Shown: positions 44,968 through 56,179 of the stretch, in pieces
How positions within the stretch are numbered: position 1 is the stretch's first letter
How the letters are laid out: each line of letters starts with the position of its first letter
Notes under the pieces: model-generated
Databases searched by the model: none
The model's input: the letters and a program-made list of their open reading frames with translations, nothing else
Told to the model about the DNA's origin: nothing
Program-made: the position numbers and the translations under genes
NCBI GenBank assembly: GCA_018806985.1
Contig: JADANN010000044.1
Span: 1-64,000, forward strand
Reading direction: 5' to 3'
DNA: 64,000 nt
From: Angiostrongylus vasorum
Lineage: Eukaryota; Nematoda; Chromadorea; Rhabditida; Metastrongylidae

Positions 44968-45045
44968 TCACGATTTCTTCCAAATCACTTCACCATCCTC
45001 GTCTATCGTTTCAAGTTTGATATCTTCGGCAGAATTTACTTCGTC
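44968..45045 (-). CDS. Short conserved frame, possible last exon (block C)
   Basis: DEVNSAEDIKLETIDEDG then EVIWKKS and stop, minus strand; same as 12511-12588 with I to V. Unknown protein. Confidence 0.3.
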   Translation of the reverse strand, partial: DEVNSAEDIKLETIDEDGEVIWKKS

Positions 45046-45099
45046 ATAACCTCACAAGAAATGCTGCGTTAAATCGAAGCTAATTTTCTACTTATTTTC

Positions 45100-45400
45100 T
45101 TTATGCTGCCTATTATTAATAGCACGGTGGATAGACATCCAGACATTAACCTGGACATTAACCTCGGTACAAAACACAGCAGAAAACTTTTCACACGGTA
45201 CGACATCACATATTGGGCGGATCCAAGCAATTCTCGCATTCCCTTCCTTTCTTGCATCTAGAATCGTTGGCCTTTGGATTTCCATTTGACTTCAACTGCT
45301 GTTCATGGATTTCGCTTCGCTTCCAGGATGTCGTTAGATGCTAGCTATGTAGATCTTCCCTGAAGCCCAGGAAGTGCCTTTAAAGGACGGTTCCGGTTAT
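45100..45400 (-). repeat. SINE-3 copy (block C)
   Basis: Matches 12640-12960. Confidence 0.55.
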
Positions 45401-45514
45401 CATTAGAGGCAGTGGTCGACTGTTGTCCATTGCAGGGAGTGGGGTAATCCCAGGAAAGTTTGCTGCCAATTTCTCGCGCTCACAAAGATGGGTCCTTACA
45501 AGGCCCCGCGAGGG

Positions 45515-45557
45515 CACTGCTCTCAGGAAGGCGAAATCGCCGGAACGTCAGCCATCA
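45515..45557 (+). ncRNA. Hammerhead-like motif, core mutated
   Basis: CTCAGGA for CTGAGGA and GGAA for GAAA; stem II and CGTC intact. Inactive copy of the 13084 motif. Confidence 0.48.
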
Positions 45558-45739
45558 ATTAACAACACAAACAGCAACGACCACAACAACGACAACGATA
45601 ACGAAGACCTATACCAACCTCACATCAGCTTAAAAAGATCACTTTATAAAATCATATAAATAAATATATTGCTAATGATTGCTGCAACGAAATTCTCGTG
45701 GTGAACAATTTTTGATGAATGTAGTCACCGATCTCTTGT

Positions 45740-46090
45740 AATGATTTCGGTGATGAATATATAGGCGAAACGGGCAGACCTTTTTCGTATCCGTATAATA
45801 GAACACCAAGATGGTAAACGAAAAGCAAGACAAGCTACCCCACTAGGCAAGCATAGGATACAAAAGCACAGCGGAGACGATTTTGAAGTGAGAGTCAAAA
45901 AGTCACTGTCCTCGCACAGGAGACTAAAACTGCAAACTTCTTCAGGCTTTTTGGATAAATGAAAAAGAGCACTACAATGAATAGCAGGGAGGAATGGCCA
46001 GAGGGTCACACGCGACCTGGCCCCGTATCTTTGCATCAATTTGTGATGTGGGGGTGGTGCAGTCATCAACCGCATGCGACTATAATCAGC
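45740..46090 (+). mobile_element. PLE GIY-YIG remnant, block C copy
   Basis: Near-copy of 13300-13650. Confidence 0.55.
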
Positions 46091-46139
46091 TGTTCTATTC
46101 TTCCTCATTGGAAGCCACGTAAAAAAGCGGTGAGTTTTT

Positions 46140-46500
46140 CGAGAAGCTGTTGATCATGTAATTACCATAGGTTTTCTTCGTCTTTTTTTGTAAGTGTTGT
46201 GGAAACCATAAACAACGACAACTACGAACGACTTTCTCTGATGCGACAACACTAATACCAATCGGTTTTTTTCGTGACGATTAATTTATCTCTAGCCTAA
46301 AGAAACAGCTATTCTATTGCGCGATGTAACCGTGTTGACCACGGAAAACGGCCGCCAAAACCAACTGCAGTTGAGCAGCCTTCCTTAGAGCGTAATGTTT
46401 TCTGTATAATTTTAGCCGCTATCACTAAGCACTTTGTTGGCAAGGATATTAAACAAATGACAAAAAGGATTCAAAAAAAGTCAAACCGTACAGTCTTATT
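46140..46500. other. No recognised feature
   Basis: AT-rich, not matched elsewhere in the window that I could see. Confidence 0.4.
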
Positions 46501-46504
46501 CTCC

Positions 46505-46965
46505 AGAAGTTCTTAGCAGAGCTCTCGAGGCGTTCTGGATTAATTCCAGAAATCCGAAAATGAACCGCATGAAAGAATGCCTCATTATCACGCGTGATAT
46601 TGGGCAGTATATAAGCCTGTTATTCCGATGAGATGGGTACATTACGATTCCATTTGAACTCTGTGCGGTTGGTCTCCACGTGAAATATTTAGTGGAAGAC
46701 TCATAGAAAGCGATGAGTGTGCAAAGACTCTGTGTTCAGTGTGACTGAAATTTTGGCTCAGCATTTTTCTCTGTTTGGTTATGTGAGGCGCTTTGACCGT
46801 GTAGATCGCAGTCAACTTAACCTCTCCAGGCTCTGAAGAAGGCGAAATCCGCCGAAACGTCAGCTTGTACGTAAATAAAGAAATAAAACAACACCTCGTG
46901 TTTGCTAAACAGAAGCAGAAAGAATTATTCAATCAATGCCGAGGTTAATAGAAAGTCGGACGTGG
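46505..46965 (+). mobile_element. PLE 3' end fragment
   Basis: Starts inside the GIY-YIG C-terminus (CTCGAGGCGTTCTGGATTAA), continues through the 3' untranslated region and ends with GAGGTTAATAGAAAGTCGGA, parallel to 17630-18063. Confidence 0.7.
46827..46868 (+). ncRNA. Hammerhead-ribozyme-like motif, best example
   Basis: Stem I: CAGGCT (46827-46832) pairs with AGCTTG (46862-46867), six pairs including one G-U. Core CTGAAGA (46833-46839), one extra A (46840), stem II GGCG/CGCC (46841-46844 with 46850-46853) and loop AAATC, then GAAA (46854-46857) and CGTC (46858-46861). Stem III is only A-C with G-U and no loop, so it would need a partner molecule. Expected cleavage after C46861. Confidence 0.72.
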
Positions 46966-47013
46966 GTGTTATGGAAGCGTTTGTCCTTGTAAATTGTATA
47001 TCAGTATACCCTT

Positions 47014-47055
47014 CCAGGCTCTGAAGAAGGCGGTACTGCCGAAAGGTCAGCTACT
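47014..47055 (+). ncRNA. Hammerhead-like motif, one core change
   Basis: CTGAAGA and stem kept; GAAAGGTC instead of GAAACGTC. Counterpart of 13857-13896. Confidence 0.5.
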
Positions 47056-47179
47056 GTTGTATTGTATTGTGTTTTTTTCTATGGAAGCAAATGCATGTTG
47101 TATAACAACCTTGCGATTGCTGAACAAGAAAACGACGCAATCTGTGTAAACTTCATTCAACGAAGTAAAAAATTACTAG

Positions 47180-47830
47180 AGTATTTACCAAGTAGGCAAA
47201 TTGCTAACGACACGCTCCTTATAAGACCAAGAATTAGCGAGGCAAAACGAATGTTAGCCAGCTTTGACAACACTTGTGAAAAGATGGAAAGGTTGGCTTT
47301 CGACTAAATCTCACAAAAACGGTGTTTATGAGGAACAGATTGGTTACGTATGCTCCATTCACGTTCAAGGGAATGGATATCTCCGAATGCTCCAGTTAGG
47401 TTCTCTAGTCGAAAATCAACATTATGTAAGATTTAGCCTCAAAGATGAGCAGGAAGAAGCCAGGAGCTCGAGGAGCTTTCAAGAGCATTGAGGATGTGGT
47501 GAAGAGAATAGAGAACGCCCACCTTAACGACTCAACGATACTTCCTGCCCTAACGTGTGGGTCAGAAACTTGGTCGCTGCATAAGCAGGATGAAAAATCA
47601 CTCAGCGTTATTGAAGGCGCAGTCAGAAAGGACGATGCAAGGAGTAGTATCCCGTATAACCGCTTTGGTGGTCAGCGTTCTTCACGAAAACCCTAGAAGA
47701 AAAGCATGGTGCCACTGGGCTACTCTTGCAAGCAACACGGGGAATAGGATGATTTACTGGCACCAGCTCGAGTCACTCAACAATCAACGGGATGACAGGT
47801 GATACAGATGACACTCATCTTCCTGAATAA
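47180..47830 (+). mobile_element. RTE-type LINE 3' fragment
   Basis: ISEAKRMLASFDNTCEKMER (about 47235), MSRKKPGARGAFKSIEDVVK (47445), then TGNRMIYWHQLESLNNQRDD R ending at 47802, the C-terminus expected for RTE. Frames are broken. Confidence 0.68.
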
Positions 47831-48249
47831 CTAATGCATTGAAGTTGATCTTCATTTGAGTGCTGTAGAATGTTAAACATGTTATATTATTTCTGCATTA
47901 TTTACCTACAACGATTGATTACGCAACACTGAATGTGAATTTCAGCGTGGCACAGTGCTAAAGCAAAACATTTGTCTACCACATAGACAACGGTCACAAG
48001 TGAATCAGACAACTCAACGAAAATATTTCTCTAACCAAACACAATGCTTGCATCACAAGCAAATTAAATTCTGCGGCTCAAAGTCAGGTCTTGCTTGTAT
48101 CCATTCTGAAAACAGCTCGAACTGGTAATCACTGTTGTTCCGGTGGCCGACAGAAACATTTTACTTAAAGTCTATAACGAAATCTGTACCTTCAGATGCT
48201 AAGTAATACGAATGAAGATGTGTAAAACATGTAAACCAAGACTCAGCGC

Positions 48250-48483
48250 TTGAAAACGCAAAACATCCATTGCTTGTTGAGCCAGAAACTGCTTCATCGT
48301 CTATCCCCAATTGTGATCAATAACGAAGAACAAGTTGAAGTATTCATCGTGGAACTGCAAAGTTTTAAGAGAAAAGATCACATCTTCTACGATGTCACTG
48401 CTGAAGATTTCATCGTTACGGATGGAGCTGGGAAAACATCTAGAAAAGCTTCACATTTTAACACGCAGACTGGAATAGAATAG
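48250..48483 (+). other. Conserved 77-codon frame, unknown
   Basis: RLSPIVINNEEQVEVFIVEL then KRKDHIFYDVTAEDFIVTDG; partner about 14690-14870 keeps most of the frame. No family recognised; flanks are transposon-derived. Confidence 0.3.
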
Positions 48484-49472
48484 ACAAGGTGGGCAACAGG
48501 TTCAGTTTATCAAAGAGAGCGCTCATGATGCCTGAAAACTTCCCAGAAGTTTTCCAGTCTTTTATTTTGCTAAAGATATCTTTCCTATAACACCAAGGAT
48601 GATGCAACGCGGAACACATATTGGCCACACTAGGCGCTTAAAGAAACACTGATCTTCACCTTAATATCAAGAAAACGATGTTCATGAGAAATGAAATCGC
48701 TCACAATACACATGCATGTCTGCTTGTTTTCTATCTACATATATCTCTGTCGATAAAATATCTATAATGGATAATTTGCCTATAGAACTCGAGTGGAGGA
48801 AAAAAGAGGGTTTTGAAGCACACAAGGACATCTAGGGTGTAATGAGGGACAACAGTACGCGGTTCAGAGCTTTTACACCTTCCAGACCTTGCAATTCCAC
48901 ACATTTTCAGTGCTAAAAACAGGAAGCTAAGTAAGGAGGGTTGAAGGACCACCCAGTGTTTTCGAACGCACTGCCGAGAGGGCCACGCTACCAGCACTGC
49001 ATGCAACGAGAACGGAGGATGAAATCTCGAACTTTCGACCTATGTCGACATTCACAAAGACTATCGATGACAGCATTTTTTTGATTGGAGTATCATTGAG
49101 CAATCTCCATTAGCGAGTGGATCCATAAAAACAGAGCGTATAATAGAAAGAGGTCACAGACCCTGATGGTTAGAATCAATGACGAGGAACCCAGAAGAAA
49201 ATTACGACGTTATTTGAGGGCATAAAGCATAGGAAACCACTGCACCATTCTTTAGCCCCTACACATTCAGTAGCAAAGCATCTGTAAGCGCAGCATAAAA
49301 AATCAGCCAATCGCGTTTTTAGCATACATGATCCAGGCGGAGCCGGGAAACATTATGCTTTTATAGTGACAGATGCCCTCATGTTCAAGAAAGACCCCCC
49401 ACCTTTGACGATGATCAAGGAGGTATGAACTAGCAAGAAATAGTTGGATCCTGACAGCTGGTAAATACAGCA

Positions 49473-49477
<5 letters not shown>

Positions 49478-49507
<30 letters not shown>
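49478..49507. repeat. TA microsatellite
   Basis: Alternating TA run, counterpart of 15888-15928. Confidence 0.8.
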
Positions 49508-49509
<2 letters not shown>

Positions 49510-49606
49510 AATTGCACCTGCTTATTTTGTATTTACGGAAGGGAAAAGCAAACAGCGAAAGAAAGATGCAAGAGATTCACAGAGTAGACTTTCTGGATTA
49601 CTTCCT

Positions 49607-49805
49607 TCACGACAGTGACGTTGGGTGCATAGAGAATTTTTTGCACTTCTCTGCAGCATCGCCTAGAGAATATTTAGTCGATTCCTTCTGTTGCTGTAAA
49701 TGGTTGTCCCTTAACATATCAGCGACTTCAACTATGGTCTCGACCATCGACTCTACCATTCTGTCCTTCTCTCCATCTGGACTCTTCCTTGACTTCAACT
49801 ATGGA
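49607..49805 (-). other. Possible exon, unidentified (second copy)
   Basis: Minus frame KSRKSPDGEKDRMVESMVET then IVEVADMLRDNHLQQQKEST; see 15950-16200. Confidence 0.28.
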
Positions 49806-50146
49806 TCGCATTAGGATCCTGGAGTATTTAAGAACTTAAGGAATTAACAGACTTGTAAAAGTGATTTCGCCTCGTCTCCATAGATGTACAAATGGCTTCT
49901 CTAATATGTCATTTCTCAACATCAAATGTTAGACAGAATTTGACCAGTTCAACCGCTTCGCTGCTCGAAAGACCACATTCAAAGAGAAAAAGAGAAAATA
50001 AGACGTTTTGTCGGTTCCAAAGATCGGACCTTAATCATGGTACAGTAGGAAAAAACTTCAACTTGTTTGTAAAGATATGTAGATTTCAGTTGCTTCTTTC
50101 TCAAGCGATGGATCACAATGATTTTTTTAAAACATTGCTCTAGTTG

Positions 50147-50402
50147 GTGGCGCATGTAGCGGCTGTACTTAAACGTGTCTTCCAATAGACACGTAATCAC
50201 GGTTCGATCCCGAGTGCCTGGCCCACCAAGTTCCTTATTAGGACGAGAAATTGATTCCAGACTTTGCTACAGGGCTAGGACCACTGAGTCGCTACATCGG
50301 TACACCCGCCGCACGTCACTCCATGGGGCAACTATGGTTTCAAGAACCTTTAACGATGTTTGATGAAGTCGAACGCATGGCGCATCCCTCAGGATTTGAT
50401 CA
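50147..50402 (+). repeat. Complete SINE-1, plus strand
   Basis: tRNA-like head with GTAGCGGCTGTACTTAAACG and GGTTCGATCCC, body to CCTCAGGATTTGATC. It is the uninterrupted version of 16556-16650. Confidence 0.7.
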
Positions 50403-50509
50403 TTGCTTGAAAGTGAAAGATGGATTAAACTTGCCAACGAGTGATTCATATATGAATCACTTTGTCAGTTATTTGTGAATAAAAGTTCTAGGCACGTGAT
50501 TTTCTGTAA

Positions 50510-50830
50510 TGTGACTTGTCATCGCATCTGATCTCTGGATTCCAGTACTTCTTGTATTCGATTCGTTTCTCGCTTATGATGTCGTTGAATGCCGGCTGAG
50601 CCGACCTTCTTTGCAGTCTTGAAGATCTTGAAGAGCTAAGACGTTCTCACGTGGATTGCAGAGGAGTACAGAGTACTTGATGAAATCGTATGGCTGATGC
50701 GGCGGATTCAAATGCGTGAAGAGGAGTTCGTTTGCCTTAAGGTTTGTCTTATACATTCACTCGCTTCCGTTGCTTTAGCGTTGGAGAAGGGATCGAACCA
50801 GCGTCTTGCTTCCAGTGGACTACATCGCCA
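50510..50830 (-). repeat. SINE-3 copy, diverged
   Basis: Minus strand head GTAGTCCACTGGAAGCAAGA with TGGTTCGATCCC (perfect B-box). Confidence 0.58.
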
Positions 50831-51180
50831 GGTTCGTGATTTTACATTTTTTTTATTGAGAAGCCGCGTCTTTTTCAATCTAAAGGGTCAGCCTAAGTAT
50901 TATAACAGCAGTTTCAAACTTTTTTGAAGCTTACGCACGGTTTTATAGAGACGCCATTCGAAAATTGTCGAGACATTTAATACTTCAGTTCGCAAAAACC
51001 ACAGCGGGATGGTCACACAATGTTGGACACTCTTATACGAAAGACATAACGTTTTAATGTGCACTCAGTGAAGGAAAAAAGACCAGTTGCCTCGAGCAAA
51101 GCGGGCATCTTTCCTAGAGGGCCATATGGATAATGTAACGTCGTAGCCATCTATTTTGCGTTTAATACATAACGGATAAA
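50831..51180. other. No recognised feature
   Basis: Nothing identified on either strand. Confidence 0.4.
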
Positions 51181-51184
51181 GTAT

Positions 51185-51460
51185 TCAGGATTGATCAATT
51201 TCTTGACAGACAAGCCACGTATCCGATCTCAAACATAATAGAGGCGAGATTATGCATATTTGGCTTCCATAATGGCTTGTGGATGTCTTTCGATCTACCA
51301 AACCAGTGTGCCTATTTTCCCAGACAAGTACAGTACCATTCTTCCGATCGCAAAGGGATGAAAGCTTCATGCGCCCTAGAGTACAGGATCGAATTAGCGG
51401 CCGATCACCTACTCTGTACTCTAAGGCACCTCTAACCACTGTGCTACACCATCCCCGCTT
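51185..51460 (-). repeat. SINE-1 copy
   Basis: Minus strand GTGTAGCACAGTGGTTAGAG (A-box) about 250 nt before TTGATCAATCCTG; diverged. Confidence 0.62.
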
Positions 51461-51569
51461 CTAATACATGGAAGAAGAAATCCATTTAAAAGTGAAAGAA
51501 GAAATGAGCTCTGACTTCCTTCCCTGTAGTTGGCGCCACTTTCAAATTCCCGCCTCCGCAAACAATGTT

Positions 51570-51835
51570 GTTTAGAAACTTATCCAAGTTGGAAGGGTTG
51601 TTGACATCCTAAATACATTTCCAATTATGTCGTTATTCTGACAACTACTGGTATTTTTTCCACAACCTCTCGTGGTGACGACCTGGGGCAGACTTTGGCT
51701 AGGCTGTCCTCGGGAATCCAGGGGACCCCAATGGCTTAACCAGCAAATCTCCGGATGATGGTGATAATAATGGGGCCCGCACAACTAGTGATGACGGAAC
51801 GTTCAAATAACAAGTAAGTAAGCAAGTATAGCCTT
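51570..51835 (+). repeat. RTE-tailed non-autonomous element (copy 2, 3' part)
   Basis: Ends GGGGCCCGCACAACTAGTGA and AACAAGTAAGTAAGCAAGTA, almost the same terminus and tail as the RTE at 22970-23031. Reverse complement of the matching part of 19392-19790. Confidence 0.65.
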
Positions 51836-51999
51836 CGGTCAATCTATTTGAAAGTTTAAAGAGCACCATGCCTTAACATCACTACAGTCTTAAAACTTTT
51901 CTGACACTCATTGCAAAAAAAACTTTAAAAAAATTTCGTGTTTTTAGAATTTTTGGCGTAAGCATGGCAACATCAAGGATAAGGGATGCATCGGGTTCA

Positions 52000-52330
52000 A
52001 TGCGAGATATACAGAATGACTGAAGATTATACGAACAGTAGATGATCTGCATATACGCATCTAAACCAATGCGTATTATGGCAAACGCGTTGAATAAGGC
52101 ACACAAAGGGCACAAAGACAGAACAAGGCTTTTGAAATAAAAGACACTGTGCTGGCCCAGAAATATAAAACATTTGCAGCGAAAAACTCTTGAGGTGTTT
52201 CCAAACGTCCAGAGATGAACGACGAGGAGGAGGTTTGTGATCTGAGCCCAGAGCGTTCCTCACCCATGGGGGATTCTGTGCGTCTGGTCTTCAACAGAGT
52301 AACTGGGAGATTTACAAGGAACGAAATACC
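52000..52330 (+). mobile_element. PLE GIY-YIG C-terminal remnant
   Basis: GGCACACAAAGGGCACAAAG and GCCCAGAAATATAAAACATT fit the THRTQRHN and AQKS part of the nuclease region; decayed. Confidence 0.42.
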
Positions 52331-52745
52331 AGTTATTTAAAGGAAACTGTTTACTAGGCAATCAAATTTACGTACTGAGCTTTTTTCGGGCTGTGTTACA
52401 AAAGTGTTGAGATGAGCAGACTGCGTCTATATTTGACCTTTTGATGCTTCGGAAAAGGTGAAAGCATTGGAAGGTCAGCGAGTACAGAATAGATCTTTTC
52501 ATTGACAACCTAGCTCCTGCTCAAGAAGAAACCACTAACTTGTGTTGAATGAATATCATTAATACTTTGTACAACCCGGATGCCGTTCTTTCTATAACTA
52601 CAACCTGGATGATTCTGTCATGACATATGAAAAAACAGAAAAAATGGAGTACAGAGGTTTACTGGTCGAGAATATTGCCCCTGATCGGTTTGATTTTTCA
52701 GTGAGCGTTTAAAACGAAATTTGAATTTGACATAAAAGAATAAAA
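52331..52745. other. No recognised feature
   Basis: AT-rich; nothing identified. Confidence 0.4.
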
Positions 52746-52749
52746 ATAA

Positions 52750-53030
52750 AAGGATAAAGCTCTCGGCGTTTTTTGATCAATCCTTGAGCGATGCGATATG
52801 CATACGACTTCATTAAAATTCGTTTGGAGGTGATTGAATGCATGTTTGGCCTTTGCAATGACTCGCGCTACCTACCGATGTATCGAGTCAGTGCTGCTAT
52901 CCTCCGAGACGAGTCTATTACCAATTTGCCAACCCCGTAGAGTCGGAAGGCTTGGTGGGCCATGGGTGCGTGGGTCAATCCCACGTGCGTGTTGCAGGGC
53001 GCCTCCCACCACTTCGCCACACGCATGCTT
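52750..53030 (-). repeat. SINE-1 copy
   Basis: Minus strand GCGTGTGGCGAAGTGGTGGG (A-box) and GGGATTGACCC (altered B-box); same body as 36187-36466. Confidence 0.68.
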
Positions 53031-53089
53031 TTTGAAGTTGACACACAGAAACAAAAAATTTCGCCATCATAGTGGTTCGGTACTTTTCA

Positions 53090-53640
53090 CATTACCAGCC
53101 TATGGTTTTCTTTTTGTAAATGCCGATTCTTCGATAGACAGAGAACTTCAGAAATTGACACCCTCGGAAACTCCATGAGTAATTGCTCGAAATTGTCACA
53201 GTGAACTCTTTTTAAACTAAAACGCAAAATGCAAATACTACTGTAGTAGTAAATTTCTAATGCAACGCAATTTTTAACAAAATCGCTCATATCATGGATA
53301 GCATATTCGGAAGACTGTCGTATGAACGAGAGGTAACTTGCATGATCGTTCAGAGAGACCGAGAAGCGAGCTTCAACGATCAACGGGCTAGCGAAAAAAG
53401 AGACGACGCTCAAACCTCAGAAGACCAGGATTTGATTTAAAAAAAAACTTTTGGCGTACCAGCGTTAATATGTGATCCATTGACTTAAAAGGGCACCAGG
53501 AAAGCTTCGCTTTTGCAGAGATGGCTTACAGTATGGGCTCACCTTGTTCGAGATATAGGAAAAGTATCCCATTTCTCTACGAGGTTTTCTATTTTTACTG
53601 CTTCACCTATAAACAGAGTTTGCGTTTAGACGACTGCGCA
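53090..53640 (-). repeat. Unknown dispersed repeat (copy 2)
   Basis: Partner of 34165-34735; frame 53413-53087 retained. Confidence 0.4.
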
Positions 53641-53895
53641 TCTCCACTGGATGCATAGCGAAAGCAGTGCACATCTACGCAAAAGTCTTCAGGAACATAC
53701 GCACAGATCGTATACACCGAAAGCATAGGGCCAATTCTACTCGACATAAAGATTAGAGAACACCATATAACTTCACTACTACAGCGTCACCTGTTTCCTA
53801 GGGACAAGTATTCTTGAAGCTTCTGTGCAACAAATCAGTTTTGTATTGACGAGCAGAGATGAGGTCGTTATTGCACTATTCATTCACCCGCAGTG

Positions 53896-53937
53896 GTTGA
53901 AGTTTCGGCGGTTTCGCCTTCCTCTGTGCCAATCAAG
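53896..53937 (-). ncRNA. Decayed hammerhead-like motif
   Basis: Minus: CAGAGGA, GGCG-AAAC-CGCC, GAAACTTC. Two core changes. Confidence 0.42.
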
Positions 53938-54144
53938 GTCAAATGGACATACAGTCTACCCAGCTGAACCCTTTCATAAACTCAGTAGATAAAGTTTAGT
54001 GCACAAATTTTTCATTCGCATAATGAACAAATCCTTTTAAACACTCAGCTTTTTATAAATGTTTCGTTTTCTTTTCCAGCAATCGCGAGGTTGTTAATCA
54101 TCAGGCGTTTACTTCCGTACGAATAGAACACATACAACGCAACC

Positions 54145-54186
54145 GTAGCTGACGTTTCGGCAAAATCGTCTTCTTCAGAGCCTGGA
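54145..54186 (-). ncRNA. Hammerhead-like motif, intact core (left arm)
   Basis: Minus: CTGAAGA, stem with one G to A change, GAAACGTC, AGCT pairing with GGCT for stem I. Confidence 0.6.
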
Positions 54187-54385
54187 ACGGGTAAACCAAT
54201 ACGCAACTTACCAGGTCAAACGCTTCAACAACACAAAGAGAAAGATGAAAATCTGAACGACAATTACAAGATCAACGGCTTCTCGAAAGAGCCCATCGCT
54301 TTTTTCACCTGTCTTCCACCGAGGAGGAACAGCCGCTCAGAGTCGGATATGGTTGACGGCTGAGGTGGAAGACAGCCGAAAAAAA

Positions 54386-54427
54386 GCGGCCCTGAAGAAG
54401 GCGATTCTGCCGAAACGTCAGCTACCG
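54386..54427 (+). ncRNA. Hammerhead-like motif, intact core (right arm)
   Basis: CTGAAGA, GGCG-ATTCT-GCC, GAAACGTC; stem I poorly matched. Confidence 0.58.
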
Positions 54428-54559
54428 TTGTGTTGTATGTGTTCTATTTGTATGGAAGTAAACGCGTGATTAATAACAACCTCGCGATTGCTGAAAAAGA
54501 AAACGAAAACATTTATAAACCAGTCCGATGTTAATAGAAAGTCGATCGAAGGAACTGAT

Positions 54560-55295
54560 TTTTTTAGGAACTGAAACTCACCGTTTTGTTGCTTGTAAGC
54601 TTCTCAGTATAGAGAATTCTCTATCAGATAGAAAATTCTCTATCTACCTATTGAATGCATCCCATGGCTCGATGGAGACCGCGTTACTACAACGACGTGT
54701 GCGTACCCTGCGTCTATGTCCAGTTCTGGCCAATGGGCAAGCCGCTCGCTGGGACGCAGCCACGCCTACCGGCACCGGCATTTGGCCCGGCGACGCCTTA
54801 GTGAGCGCAGTCGCCAGCTCCGTCATTGCCCCCTCTCCCCGACTGATCTTTCCTTACAGATTCATTTGCTCAGGTCGTAGTGATAGAAACTGTAATCGTT
54901 AGCTCTTGCATCGTTATTACGTTATTGTTATCGTTGATTTTCGTGTATGTGTTGACATGAGTTCGATGCTCTCATCGTTCACAGGTACTTTACAAACGGG
55001 TCTCCACTATTGTTCGCTCCCTCGAACGCTCTTCATACTCTTGTGCTGTGACCCGTTACATTGGTACATGCAGTATTGTTAAGGCATTTTGTTAGGGAGA
55101 AAACCCACTGAACCACCTTATTTGTAGTTTGTTGTGCATAATCTCTTTGTATTATTGTGTAAATAGTATGTATATGCAAATAAAGGTTTAATTGCCCAAG
55201 TTTTGGGGTACTTTACAAACGGCTCTCCGCTATTATTTGCTCCCTCAAACGCTCTTCATACTCTTGTGCTGTGAGCCGTCACACTCAGTTACTCG
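54560..55295 (-). repeat. LTR-like repeat, inverted copy 1
   Basis: Reverse-complement partner of 56973-57740. Inside are two direct copies of an 80-bp segment (54985-55075 and 55203-55290). Reads on the minus strand from near GTGACGGCTCACAGCACAAG. Includes a GC-rich part (54680-54850) and ATAGAGAATTCTCTATC. Could be a solo LTR; no coding domain seen. Confidence 0.55.
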
Positions 55296-55379
55296 GTGGA
55301 GACTATCCTCACATGTATTTGGACGAGGAATGTACCTGGCTCAGATCAGAGACTCAGCCTGAGGTAAGGTGCTAGGTCA

Positions 55380-55800
55380 GTCGTGATCACAAAGCACTCT
55401 TACTTGCGGTTCTTTTTTTGGATGTTTAGAATTTATCCAAAACGACTCAACGGGCTTACACGCTGAAGTTTTATATTCCTATGTGAGCGACTTTTACTTC
55501 AAAATCATTTTATACGTGTTTACGCGCTGTTTCTGCCCCTAGTCAAGTGTTCTTTCCTTTAAGTTCCCCTACAACGTGCTGTTTTATGCTGACAAACGTG
55601 GAAGATCATGTGGACACGAAGCACTCAGCTGGATTCGTCAACCTATTCGACGCCAAGCACTATGCAGTAAATTAGGTACATCGTATTCAAACTCGTGCAA
55701 TCACCATCTCTACTGTTATTGCTTTCGTTTAACGTTTGTTGTGCAGGGACGTGCCATGTGGCCTGGTGAATTGCCAGCTCTAGGTTTCTCGCGTGAAGGA
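55380..55800 (-). mobile_element. PLE GIY-YIG remnant
   Basis: DNA match on the minus strand to 62050-62330 (for example CAACCTATTCGACGCCAAGC and CTCGTGCAATCACCATCTCT). Frameshifted. Confidence 0.5.
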
Positions 55801-56179
55801 AGTCTGTACATGTTAAATTTTGCCCGTTATAGTGGGAATGTTTGCAAGCAATGCCAGAAATTATTTTTCGCAAAAAGTCATCATCTTGATTTATTTACTA
55901 AGGTGTTTGGCACGTGACGACACTGATATTCCTAATGAATATCTTTCTGTAATCGCCATCTGAAAAGGCTCTTTAAAGTGAGATAAACACGCGTTCATAA
56001 AAAAAAGTCTGGGATACACAGATGTGAAGAGTGTTATTCGAGTAGAAGACGATATTATCACCCCCTTATAGGAGATGACCAGTTACTGCATGGGCAGATA
56101 TAGTTGAAGTTCAAGTTAATCAAATTTACTCCTGACTGTACAAACATCTCGGAAAGGGATAAAATCGTTGACGCCGGTA

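Larger units (their letters stand above)
54075..54545. mobile_element. PLE derivative with inverted arms
   Basis: Left arm CAGCAATCGCGAGGTTGTTA (54078) and right arm AATAACAACCTCGCGATTGC (about 54474) are inverted copies about 110 bp long, each with a hammerhead motif. The centre has a smaller palindrome (CTGTCTTCCACC at 54310 with GGTGGAAGACAG at 54364). Right end GATGTTAATAGAAAGTCGAT is the PLE terminus. Confidence 0.68.

Noticed and set aside
54644..54902. GC-rich plus frame (METALLQRRVRTLR) as a gene
   Set aside because: The inverted partner copy is out of frame over most of its length, and the segment lies inside an LTR-like repeat.
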